Assembly (NCBI GenBank): GCA_043778315.1
Contig: JAYWGJ010000153.1
Span: 1-7,217, forward strand
Reading direction: 5' to 3'
Origin: JBEEMU01 sp043778315
Lineage (GTDB): Bacteria; Bacteroidota; Bacteroidia; Chitinophagales; Saprospiraceae
DNA length: 7,217 bases
Both the position numbers and the translations under genes were made by a program. Within the stretch, counting starts at the first letter, position 1. Every line of letters begins with the position of its first letter. The notes under the pieces are model-generated. The model searched no databases and had not been told where the DNA came from. It saw only the letters and a program-made list of their open reading frames with translations. Shown in pieces: positions 1 to 6,807 of the stretch.

Positions 1-2763
1 GGCGGTAATAGTAGGCGGAGTTACCGACCCGATTGTGATGGTTTTAGACGCGCTATTGCTGCAACCTGCCGCGTTCGTAACTATACAAGTATAAGTACCA
101 ACCGTAGAAACCGTTACCGTTTGTGTATTTGCTGCGCCGACAATCGTACCCGTTCCGCTCCAAGCGTAGGTAGCGTAGCCCGCGCCCGCATCTAAGGCGA
201 TATTAGTACCGCAAATCGTGTTCGCACCTGTAATAATAGGCGTGAGCGGCGCGGTATTCACCGTAACTATGCGCGTGGAAGTATTGCTACAACCTGCTGC
301 ATTCGTCACCGAAACGGTATAAGTTGTAGTCGCCGAAGGCGCAACGGTAATCGTTTGCGTGGCATTCGGAATAGGAACGCTCCAAAGAATGGTGCTAAAC
401 GCTGCGCCGCCTGTATCTGTTCCTGCATTCAAAACGATGTTGCCGCCGAGGCAAATCGCTGCTGGATTTGGTGTAATATTCACAACTGGATTGGCGGCTT
501 GCGTGATTGTCACGGTATTTGTGGCGCAACAGCCGCCTGTATTGCATATTTGATAATCAAAAGTGATAGGAAAAGTACAAGTCGCCGTAGGCGTAAATGT
601 AATCGTTCCTGCCGCTTGATTGACGGTAGTTACCGCGCAGCTCGACGGGTTTATGACCTGTAAAGTGCTGTTTACTAACGTACCTACATTGGCAGCGTCG
701 TTAGTCAAAACATTAATAGTAGCCGACGTTGCGCCTGGACAAAGTACGGCTGCGTCTGCTACTACCGTTGGTAATGTACCGTTCGTGACGGCGCGAAGTG
801 AAATATCGTCTATCGCAATATCGTTGCCTAACTGACCGTTATTTGCCGATTGAATACAGAAAACCACATTGCCACCTGCACCGCTATTGAATTGATAGCC
901 TGCAAAATGCCATTGTTCGTCTCGCGGCGCGGTAGTGACCGCACCTAAATTGCTACCTGCTGCCGTAAATTGGTATTGCGGGTTCAGAAAAGCAGGATTG
1001 GTTTGGCTTGTTGGCAATAAATTGATAAAGTAACCACCGAAACAATAGTTGGTAGCTGCCGCTAAATTGACGGTCTGACACCATAATTGCGTGTTCGCGC
1101 CTACGCTGCCCGAAGGATAATTGGCAACATACAAATTACCTGTACCTGTGGTGTGGTCGCGGAGCGTCGGCGACCACGTCGAGATACAGCTTGTCGGCAT
1201 ACTCGTTACGCCGTAGCGGTACTCGCACATGTAAGGCGCGCCGCTTGGCAGGGTACACGCTGCGGTAAGCGAACTACAATTTTCGTAGGTATATTGCGAA
1301 GTAAAACCTGTATTGCCCGCTTCAAAATCGCCGTTGCTCACTTGATTAGTGCCGTAGCAGCCGGGTCCGCCGCAAGCGACGGGTGGCGGGCAACTTGCCG
1401 ATACCACAATCGGTAACGTTCCGCACTGATTGGACAAAACGACCGTCGGCGCAACACCGGCTACGGGGTACAGCGCACTATTATATACATCGCCCGAGAT
1501 AAGCGTAGCGGTAGCTACTCCGTTGATAGTCAATTGCATAGCAGGCGAACCCGCCGTTACCGTAAAGGTAAAAGAATAGTTAGTACCCGTGAGGTCACAA
1601 ATAGTAGTTGGACCTGTTATCAAAGGTGACGTGCCTGTTCCTACTCGCGTAGTAGCGGTTGCGGTACAGCCACCTACGGCAGTAACCGTGACGGTGTAAG
1701 TACCTGTATTCGCTACGGTATTTGTTTGGGTAATAACGGTCGGCGTTGGCGCAGACCACGCATAACCTGTGTAGCCCGCTCCTGCATCTAAGGTAACCGT
1801 TCCTGCATTACAAATAATAGGATTGACGGGTGTGATAACGGGCGCAGGCGGTATCGCATTCACGACAACCTGCACGCTAGAAGTAGAAGAGCAGCCCGCC
1901 GCCGAAGTAGCGGTAACGGTATAAATAGTGGTCACTAATGGACACACCGAGGTATTGGCGTTGCCCGTGCCGCTCACCGTTCCGCCGCTCCAAACGTAAG
2001 TTCCCCCTACGCCCGCGCCGCTCGCTGCGAGCGATGCGCACGCGCCCGTACAAACGGCTGGCGTACCTATGATAACGACAACTGGGAGTGGGTCGATGGT
2101 TACGGTTTCGGTCAAGGCGTTGTCTTCAAAACAGCCGCCTAAACCCGCAAACGGCTGACCGACGGTCAAACCTGTTATCGTTGCGTTATGGTTGATGGCG
2201 TGAACGATACAACCGTTTTGCGAAGCAGTAGAAATACCGAAATCGCCTGTTGCGTTGAATGCGGTAATCGTACCTGCGCAAACCAAAACGTACTTTTGGG
2301 TGAAACCCGCCGTTGTATTGTAGTTGCTCGAGCCGATAAGCAGTTGCTGCCCGACGCATACCCGCGACGTACAAACGCGCACGGTTGTACCCGTATTGCC
2401 TTGATAATATTTCTCCTCGAAGCAACCGCCCGAAAAGCCGTAAGGCGCGCCGACAGTTATGGTAGAAGGGTTGGGTGTCGGTGGTAGCGCGGGGTCGTAG
2501 TTCACGACTACTATTTTGTAGAAGCCGGGAGCGACACCCGTAAAGTTAGCTGCGGTGTTCGCTATTTGCACCACCGCATTTGTTGTTGCGTTAAGCAAAA
2601 AGTAGATTTGGGTATAACCGACGTGCGCGCCTGTGGTTGCGCCGAGGTTTATATCATTAGTAAAGTCACACGGTTGCGCGGTAGCGAGCATTGGTAATAA
2701 AACAATTGCTGCAAGACCTACTATTCGTGTGCGTTGTACCAAATATTGTATGATTTGTTTCAT
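1..2763 (-). CDS. Large secreted multidomain surface protein with PKD/Ig-like modules (5' part, runs off the window)
   Basis: The frame is open for 921 codons from the ATG at 2763-2761 to base 1, so the C-terminus is unseen. Residues 1-29 form a signal peptide (basic start, hydrophobic core GLAAIVLLPML, cleavage likely after ATA-29), so the product is exported. Residues 50-118 and 154-214 are two related units, each starting YTQ/FTQ-x-Y and ending TVGxPxxxxGGCFE[ED]. PKD/Ig-like modules follow at about 234-302 and 303-372, with core tryptophans at 258 and 336 and endings such as TYTVTVTAVGGCTATA. Residues about 375-460 form another beta segment. Residues about 466-655 look like a jelly-roll carbohydrate-binding-type domain, opening SNGDFEAGNTGF and closing AIDDISL. 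A cadherin/VCBS-like segment with INVLTND lies near 662-754, and two more PKD-like modules have tryptophans at 794 and 868. Such proteins in Bacteroidota are typically T9SS-exported adhesins or matrix proteins. A C-terminal sorting domain would lie outside the window. The exact role is unknown. Confidence 0.9.
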   Translation of the reverse strand, partial: MKQIIQYLVQRTRIVGLAAIVLLPMLATAQPCDFTNDINLGATTGAHVGYTQIYFLLNATTNAVVQIANTAANFTGVAPGFYKIVVVNYDPALPPTPNPSTITVGAPYGFSGGCFEEKYYQGNTGTTVRVCTSRVCVGQQLLIGSSNYNTTAGFTQKYVLVCAGTITAFNATGDFGISTASQNGCIVHAINHNATITGLTVGQPFAGLGGCFEDNALTETVTIDPLPVVVIIGTPAVCTGACASLAASGAGVGGTYVWSGGTVSGTGNANTSVCPLVTTIYTVTATSAAGCSSTSSVQVVVNAIPPAPVITPVNPIICNAGTVTLDAGAGYTGYAWSAPTPTVITQTNTVANTGTYTVTVTAVGGCTATATTRVGTGTSPLITGPTTICDLTGTNYSFTFTVTAGSPAMQLTINGVATATLISGDVYNSALYPVAGVAPTVVLSNQCGTLPIVVSASCPPPVACGGPGCYGTNQVSNGDFEAGNTGFTSQYTYENCSSLTAACTLPSGAPYMCEYRYGVTSMPTSCISTWSPTLRDHTTGTGNLYVANYPSGSVGANTQLWCQTVNLAAATNYCFGGYFINLLPTSQTNPAFLNPQYQFTAAGSNLGAVTTAPRDEQWHFAGYQFNSGAGGNVVFCIQSANNGQLGNDIAIDDISLRAVTNGTLPTVVADAAVLCPGATSATINVLTNDAANVGTLVNSTLQVINPSSCAVTTVNQAAGTITFTPTATCTFPITFDYQICNTGGCCATNTVTITQAANPVVNITPNPAAICLGGNIVLNAGTDTGGAAFSTILWSVPIPNATQTITVAPSATTTYTVSVTNAAGCSNTSTRIVTVNTAPLTPIITGANTICGTNIALDAGAGYATYAWSGTGTIVGAANTQTVTVSTVGTYTCIVTNAAGCSNSASKTITIGSVTPPTITA

Positions 2764-2854
2764 AAAACGCATTTTATTAGAAAATGAATAGTTAAATTTT
2801 TCTCTTTATATATAATCAAATTTTATTGAAATTATAACAAAAAGAAGCAATGGT

Positions 2855-4198
2855 TTACCATCTGCCTGGATTGGCAGGACAAGGGTCGCATGGCGCAGGT
2901 GCCGTCCAAATATTACAAACGGAGAGCGTACAAGCGGCGGACGTAGAGAAATTGGCGATGACCGAAACAGGCTGGCTATTAGCAGGGAGCGCGGTAAGTG
3001 TTACGTTTTTGAAACCTGCGGTTACGTCGGCGGCGGTCATAGCGAAGGTCTGCCCGTTCACCACCAAATTAGTAGGCAAGGTAGGCGGATAGGTATAAGT
3101 AACGCGGACACTTGCAGTATAAGTATTGTTGGCAGTATTGCACGCGCCGACCGAATTAACGGTGATATTATTGATAAAACAACTATTAACGATAGAACAA
3201 TCGATAGCACCTGCGCCACCTGTTTGGGAAAGCGTCGCGTTTTGAGTAGTACCTGCGTAGTTCAAAACCAAGAGTACATATATATCACCTACTTGTCCGT
3301 CGGCGATGCGCACTGGCTCGGTAGCGGAAGCAGAGTAGGCACAATCGGTGATAGCGCGTTGTCGTCCGCAGGCAGCTTGCGCCTCCACGAGGTTTCGATA
3401 AGGTCCGTATAGTACATAATCTACATCGGCGGGCGCGGTGAGGTTCATGGCTACTGCGCCTGCCGTAGCGACGCGAAAGAACCACCATACGGGTCTGTTT
3501 ACTGCCAAGAGGCAGCCCCAAGAGTTGCCGTTTACGGGTTGCGAAAAAGTGACAGGGTTACCCGCCGTCGCGCCTATTGCGTCGTAGTCCAAACCCGTAC
3601 CTGCGCTGCCCGTAATTGGGAGTGAAAAGGCGAATGAGTTGCCTGAACAGATAGGCACCATCGAGGCGCAACTCGTTCCGCCAACTACTATCGGGGTGTA
3701 AGTGATAGAAAACGTGACCGTCCAGGCACCACAAACGACCGTGAAGTTTTGCGGTGTGCCAGGTGCAGCGAACGCGCCGAGCGTACTCAACGCTTGTGTA
3801 GTAGAGCAGTTGCCGTCGTCACCACCGTTATTGGTACAGTTGCTGAAGAAGGAGTCGTCTTCGTGCAGGTTGTAGCCCACGGTAATAGTATTGGGTAGCA
3901 CGGGACACGCGCCCGTGCTGAATTGGTGTTGTGCTACCAAGTCGTTGATGGCTTGGTTAGCACCGCCGTCGTGGTAAATACAGCCAGGTCCCGCCGCGCC
4001 GCTACCTGCATCGGAAGTAGGCGTAAAGCGAAACTCGAAACTACAATTCGTACCAGAGTCATCGCAGCCGCTTTCACCTGTATAGGAGATTTGACGTGCG
4101 CGAACAGTGAAAATACCTACCCCGCAATTAGTTTGCGCTAATATAGTTTGTGTAAACGAAAATAGTAGTCCGACTACTAATAGTATATTTTTTTTCAT
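2855..4198 (-). CDS. Secreted cysteine-rich protein with PPC-like beta domain
   Basis: This is a complete 447-residue protein. The signal peptide is residues 1-21 (MKKNILLVVGLLFSF..., cleavage likely ILA|Q). Residues about 24-172 form an unrecognised cysteine- and acid-rich region with an NGGDDGNCSTTQ stretch, ending in beta-like FTVVCGAWTVTFSITYTP. Residues about 177-336 resemble the PPC-type domain common in Bacteroidota surface proteins: CASMVPICSGNSFAFSLP, then RPVWWFFRVATAGAV, DVDYVLYGPY, CGRQRAITDCAYSA, GDIYVLLVLNY and closing IDCSIV. Residues about 338-437 form an Ig-like segment (TYTYPPTLPTNLVVNGQTF, VTLTALPANSQPV, FTAPAPC-like ending). The protein stops just after a CDPCP tail at 437-441, and I see no T9SS or gliding-motility C-terminal sorting domain. 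It lies 59 nt after the 167-residue gene and 91 nt before the large surface-protein gene, all in one direction, so a shared export or surface role is plausible. The function is inferred from fold type only. Confidence 0.88.
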   Translation of the reverse strand: MKKNILLVVGLLFSFTQTILAQTNCGVGIFTVRARQISYTGESGCDDSGTNCSFEFRFTPTSDAGSGAAGPGCIYHDGGANQAINDLVAQHQFSTGACPVLPNTITVGYNLHEDDSFFSNCTNNGGDDGNCSTTQALSTLGAFAAPGTPQNFTVVCGAWTVTFSITYTPIVVGGTSCASMVPICSGNSFAFSLPITGSAGTGLDYDAIGATAGNPVTFSQPVNGNSWGCLLAVNRPVWWFFRVATAGAVAMNLTAPADVDYVLYGPYRNLVEAQAACGRQRAITDCAYSASATEPVRIADGQVGDIYVLLVLNYAGTTQNATLSQTGGAGAIDCSIVNSCFINNITVNSVGACNTANNTYTASVRVTYTYPPTLPTNLVVNGQTFAMTAADVTAGFKNVTLTALPANSQPVSVIANFSTSAACTLSVCNIWTAPAPCDPCPANPGRW

Positions 4199-4257
4199 AT
4201 TAAAAGTATATTGATTTTTATATTTTTTTGTATTAAAATAAGATTTTACGCTTATTT

Positions 4258-4761
4258 TTATTTGTCAAACGTAGGCAATCCCATTTCTTTACGGAACGCG
4301 TACTCGACGGCTTCGTTGCCTTTTGCCTGTATCTGCTGCCCGATGGTATTGCGGAGGGCTTGCGTTTTTTGGCGGATAAAATCGAGGTCGCCCGAGTTGC
4401 CGCTGCTTGCGCTAACGTATATAATTTCGGAGGCAAAGTCTTCGCCGCGTCGCAAAATGAACCCTGATAGTTCTTTTTGGAGTTCACGGATAAAGTAGGC
4501 TTGCGCGCCCGTCATGCCTTTGAGTTCGGTCATAGCGATAACATACTCGGTTTGCGCTCCGCCCTTGGTTGTTTTTACTCTATCTACGCCCGTGGCGTGT
4601 GTGATAGACGGCAGCAAGTCTTGTATCGTGATATTGGTACAAGGACTTACGGCGCGTTCGGCGGTAGTTGCTGGATTAGACACTGCTGCTTGCGCGAAAC
4701 AGGCTGCCGTTGCGCTCAATGCGAGGAGCGCGCTGAATAGGCTTTTTTGAATTGTCATCAT
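4258..4761 (-). CDS. Small secreted protein of unknown function
   Basis: This is a complete 167-residue frame starting with two adjacent ATG codons (4761-4759 and 4758-4756), and either could be used. Residues 1-23 form a signal peptide (KSLFSALLALSATAACFA, cleavage likely before Q24). Cys21 follows TAA, which is a poor lipobox, so signal peptidase I processing is preferred to lipoprotein anchoring. The mature part is soluble and mixed: a single later cysteine at 41, TEYVIAMTELKGMTGAQAYF at 71-90, a likely helix IRELQKELSGFILRR at 91-105, beta-like SEIIYVSASSGNSGDLDF at 111-128, and a helical C-terminus of about 129-160. I do not recognise a family. It is the first gene after the compound repeat array and is followed 59 nt later by the 447-residue secreted-protein gene. 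Signal peptide, length and codon use like its neighbours support a real gene. Confidence 0.8.
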   Translation of the reverse strand: MMTIQKSLFSALLALSATAACFAQAAVSNPATTAERAVSPCTNITIQDLLPSITHATGVDRVKTTKGGAQTEYVIAMTELKGMTGAQAYFIRELQKELSGFILRRGEDFASEIIYVSASSGNSGDLDFIRQKTQALRNTIGQQIQAKGNEAVEYAFRKEMGLPTFDK

Positions 4762-4814
4762 AAAATAAAGTTGATATAGAATTGCGAAAATTGAATTTTA
4801 AGTAATGAGATTTT

Positions 4815-5205
4815 AAACGCGGAGATTTTTTTAAACGCGGAGAAACAGAGAAGCAAAGAGGCAGAGTGTAGGAATTTTTAGATACAAAGAAGGTTTTTTT
4901 TTAGACACAGAGATTTTTTTTAGACGCGGAGAAACAGAGAAGCAAAGAGGCAGAGTGTAGGAATTTTTAGATGCAAAGAAGGTTTTTTAGATGCAGAGAT
5001 TTTTTTAGACGCGGAGACGCGGAGAAACAAAGAGGCAGAGTGTAGTTTTTTTTAGATACAAAGAAGTCTTTTTTTAGACACGGAGATTCTTTTTTAAACG
5101 CGGAGAAGCGGAGAGGCAAAGAGGCAGAGTGTAGGTTTTTTTAAAACCGCAAAGAAGATTTTTTAGACGCTAAGTTTTTTTTAAACGCGGAGAAGCAAAG
5201 TGTAG
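4815..5205. repeat. Tandem compound repeat array, five units of 85-89 bp with 8-nt substructure
   Basis: The core acgcgg recurs at 4835, 4924, 5009, 5098 and 5185 (intervals 89, 85, 89, 87), with an extra partial copy at 4817. Each full unit has a plus-strand purine-rich block made of drifting 8-mers (acgcggag, aaacagag, aagcaaag, aggcagag) ending in tgtag. Two short blocks follow, each opened by a T-tract plus aga (agatacaaagaagg, then agacacagaga), and a third T-tract leads into the next unit. The last unit is shortened. No convincing coding frame crosses it. It lies between the ribH terminator and the 167-residue secreted-protein gene. The acgcggagacgcggag style resembles dispersed purine-rich repeats I recall from many environmental bacterial genomes. 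The function is unknown. Confidence 0.9.
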
Positions 5206-5401
5206 CGAAGTTTTTCATACAAAGATCTAGTGTACAATAATATAGATGTATCAACTTTGGCTAATTTTAACTACAAATTAACAAAAACTTTTTTAATTAT
5301 TCTACAAAAAAGTAGCCAAAAATTTATTTTTTATTAAAATAAAACAATTTTTATATTGCTATTTATAATTTTATTAGTAATATTGCAATAAATATAGATA
5401 T
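5206..5401. other. AT-rich intergenic stretch with no visible gene
   Basis: This is strongly A+T-rich sequence between the repeat array and the terminator. I find no coding frame of useful length, no tRNA-like fold and no clear Bacteroidota promoter (TTTG plus TAnnTTTG). The one thing noted is a weak 8-bp inverted pair, tttggcta at 5256-5263 and tagccaaa at 5313-5320, with a 49-nt spacer. That could easily be chance. Confidence 0.6.
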
Positions 5402-5446
5402 AAAAAAAACTCAATTTCAAGCAATTACGCTCGAAATTGAGTTTTT
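5402..5446 (-). terminator. Rho-independent terminator after ribH, bidirectional in form
   Basis: The arms 5405-5422 and 5429-5446 pair over 18 positions with one mismatch (left ...tttcaagc, right gctcgaaa...) around a six-base loop, aattac. On the minus strand the stem is followed by a run of T (the A-run at 5402-5409), and on the plus strand by gttttt, so it could stop transcription from either side. It begins about 45 nt after the ribH stop codon. That position fits the end of the ribH transcript and separates it from the repeat array and the secreted-protein genes. Confidence 0.88.
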
Positions 5447-5490
5447 AAACTTTCATATTAGCACTTAAATAATTATAATACGAATATGAT

Positions 5491-6027
5491 TTAGGCTTCG
5501 TTATGAAACCCAAAACCGATACTTGATTTGGTAGCAACGGCGTTTTTTTTGCGAAGTGCTGCCATTCTGATAGCGGTTTGCGCCGCCTCTATACCTTTGT
5601 TTCCGTGTACGCCGCCTGCGCGGTCGATGCCTTGTTGCTCGTCGTTTGGCGTGAGCAAACCAAAAATACAAGGTCTGCCCGAACTAATGCCGAGTTGCGT
5701 TAAGCCATTCGCGACTGCCGTATTGATGTATTCGTTGTGCGAAGTTTCGCCTTTTATCACGCAACCTAAGCATATAATAGCGTCCATTTTTTTCGCGCCC
5801 ATCAATATGCGCGCACCTTGCGGCAGTTCAAATGCGCCTGGCACCTGCATCGTTTCTATGCTTTCGGGTTTTGCGCCGTGCTTAACGAGTGTATCGTAGC
5901 AACCTTCATATAAGGCGTGCGTGATGTGCGCGTTCCACTCTGCAACCACTATTCCGAAGGTCATTTCGGTAGCGTCGGGCATGGTCGTTTCGTCGTAAAC
6001 GGAGAGATTTTTTAGTTTTGAAGACAC
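5491..6027 (-). CDS. ribH: 6,7-dimethyl-8-ribityllumazine synthase
   Basis: Lumazine synthase is the penultimate enzyme of riboflavin biosynthesis. It condenses 5-amino-6-ribitylamino-uracil with 3,4-dihydroxy-2-butanone 4-phosphate in the cytosol, usually as a 60-mer or pentamer. With the GTG start at 6027-6025 the protein has 178 residues. Family landmarks are FGIVVAEWN (Trp31), the VPGAFELP substrate loop at 62-69, GCVIKGETSHNEYI with catalytic His97, and FGLLTPNDEQQGIDRAGGVHGNKGIEAA with Arg136 and His141. GTG is preferred because KNLSVYDETTMPDATEM is the usual Bacteroidota N-terminus and begins just after it. A longer frame starts at TTG 6072, but its extra 15 residues translate the hairpin and heptamer repeat. 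The ATG at 5982 would give 163 residues and cut off the conserved KNLSVYD. The gene follows the ZIP gene by 51 nt and ends at a strong terminator. Confidence 0.96.
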   Translation of the reverse strand: MSSKLKNLSVYDETTMPDATEMTFGIVVAEWNAHITHALYEGCYDTLVKHGAKPESIETMQVPGAFELPQGARILMGAKKMDAIICLGCVIKGETSHNEYINTAVANGLTQLGISSGRPCIFGLLTPNDEQQGIDRAGGVHGNKGIEAAQTAIRMAALRKKNAVATKSSIGFGFHNEA

Positions 6028-6034
6028 CTTTTTT

Positions 6035-6072
6035 GAATTATGAATTATGAATTGTGAATTTGGCGAAGCCAA
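6035..6072. repeat. Heptamer repeat plus small GC hairpin between zip and ribH
   Basis: Four heptamers run head to tail: gaattat (6035-6041), gaattat (6042-6048), gaattgt (6049-6055) and gaatttg (6056-6062). They abut the inverted repeat ttggc-gaa-gccaa at 6060-6072. The element fills most of the 51-nt gap between the ZIP stop codon and the ribH GTG. Read in frame it gives FIIHNS-type peptide, a common artefact of such repeats. Its effect on ribH translation is unknown. Confidence 0.8.
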
Positions 6073-6078
6073 TATAAA

Positions 6079-6807
6079 TTAGTGCATCGTAAGCATTGCA
6101 ATACCGATACCGAGTAGCATCGGCAGAAATCTTTTTAGTGAGATATGATGGTGGGCATTTGGTTCGCTTTCGAACAAAATAGTTGTTGCGATGTGAAAAA
6201 AAGTACCTATCACGACCGCCATAATATAGACCATGAGTTTGCCGTCGAGCCAATGTTGCGCCTCCAAGCCGTAGCCGATGTACGCGCCGAACGGCGTTAT
6301 CAAAGAGAAAAAAAGTAGGTATAGAAACGCTTTTTGCCTTGATAAACCTGATTGTAATAACAACAAAGTGAGCGCGAATGTTTCGGGCGGCTTGTGCATC
6401 AGCACGCCGACGAGCAGTTGATTATGCGGGTGATTTTGGTGCGCCGCGAAGCCGTCGAGCGGCAAACCCTCGAGCAGCGCGTGCAAACCGATACCGAATA
6501 TCAAAGATATAGCGATACCGCTATGCGCCTGATGCGCGGCGTGTATGTGTCCGTGTTCTACGCCTTGCGAAAATTGGTCTAAAAATATTTGTAATATAAA
6601 TCCGCCGAGTACCAAAAAACCGATATTTGCACCGCCTTCGGCGTAGGCTTCGGGCAATAAATGCAAAAAAGTGACTCCGAGCAGGTACGCGCCGCTAAAC
6701 GCTAAGGCGGTTTTGAGTACGTTTTCGTTGTTACGCTGAAAATAATACGCTAAACCGCCACCGCAAAACGATGCTATAAATAAGGCGATGTATTGTATTG
6801 TGGACAT
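6079..6807 (-). CDS. ZIP-family metal (zinc/iron) transporter
   Basis: This is a complete 242-residue inner-membrane protein of the ZIP family, which moves divalent metals such as zinc or iron into the cytoplasm. About eight hydrophobic segments can be seen (roughly 4-24, 33-52, 62-79, 97-116, 130-151, 159-180, 191-211, 225-241). The family's metal-binding pair is present: in helix 4, GIGLHALLEGLPLDG with His109 and Glu113, and in helix 5, LVGVLMHKPPETFAL with His138 and Glu142. A histidine-rich loop, EHGHIHAAHQAH, lies at 84-95 between helices 3 and 4, as in many ZIPs. A second HHH patch at 219-221 lies before the last helix. The ATG at 6807-6805 starts just before the first helix and follows the large palindromic repeat region. 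Substrate specificity cannot be told from sequence. No functional link with ribH is evident, although both could be on one transcript. Confidence 0.93.
   Translation of the reverse strand: MSTIQYIALFIASFCGGGLAYYFQRNNENVLKTALAFSGAYLLGVTFLHLLPEAYAEGGANIGFLVLGGFILQIFLDQFSQGVEHGHIHAAHQAHSGIAISLIFGIGLHALLEGLPLDGFAAHQNHPHNQLLVGVLMHKPPETFALTLLLLQSGLSRQKAFLYLLFFSLITPFGAYIGYGLEAQHWLDGKLMVYIMAVVIGTFFHIATTILFESEPNAHHHISLKRFLPMLLGIGIAMLTMH

Noticed and set aside
355..1416. Plus-strand open frames opposite the large gene (for example 355-663 and 1087-1416)
   Set aside because: They mirror the minus-strand gene, have no recognisable domains, and the minus frame is continuous with clear domains.
2764..2854. 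Bacteroidota-type promoter before the large surface-protein gene (taaaatttg near TTG)
   Set aside because: The -7 element has one base too many against TAnnTTTG and the distance to an upstream TTG is too short.
4234..4259. Possible terminator between the 167- and 447-residue genes (aaaataag / cttatttt with an 8-nt loop)
   Set aside because: The stem has a single G-C pair, overlaps the stop codon, and lies in very AT-rich DNA. It is too weak to call.
4699..4701. Lipoprotein attachment at Cys21 of the 167-residue protein
   Set aside because: The preceding residues (TAA) lack the Leu/Val/Ile expected at -3, and a good signal peptidase I site follows at CFA|Q.
4815..5205. CRISPR array
   Set aside because: The units are 85-89 bp with internal repetition. 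There are no constant 25-40 bp repeats separated by unique spacers, and no cas gene is visible.
5256..5320. Inverted pair tttggcta / tagccaaa in the AT-rich gap
   Set aside because: The arms are only 8 bp with a 49-nt spacer. Chance pairs of this quality are expected in such sequence.
6038..6253. Minus-strand 71-codon frame overlapping the ZIP gene end
   Set aside because: It is out of frame with the intact ZIP gene, and its C-terminus is translated heptamer repeat.
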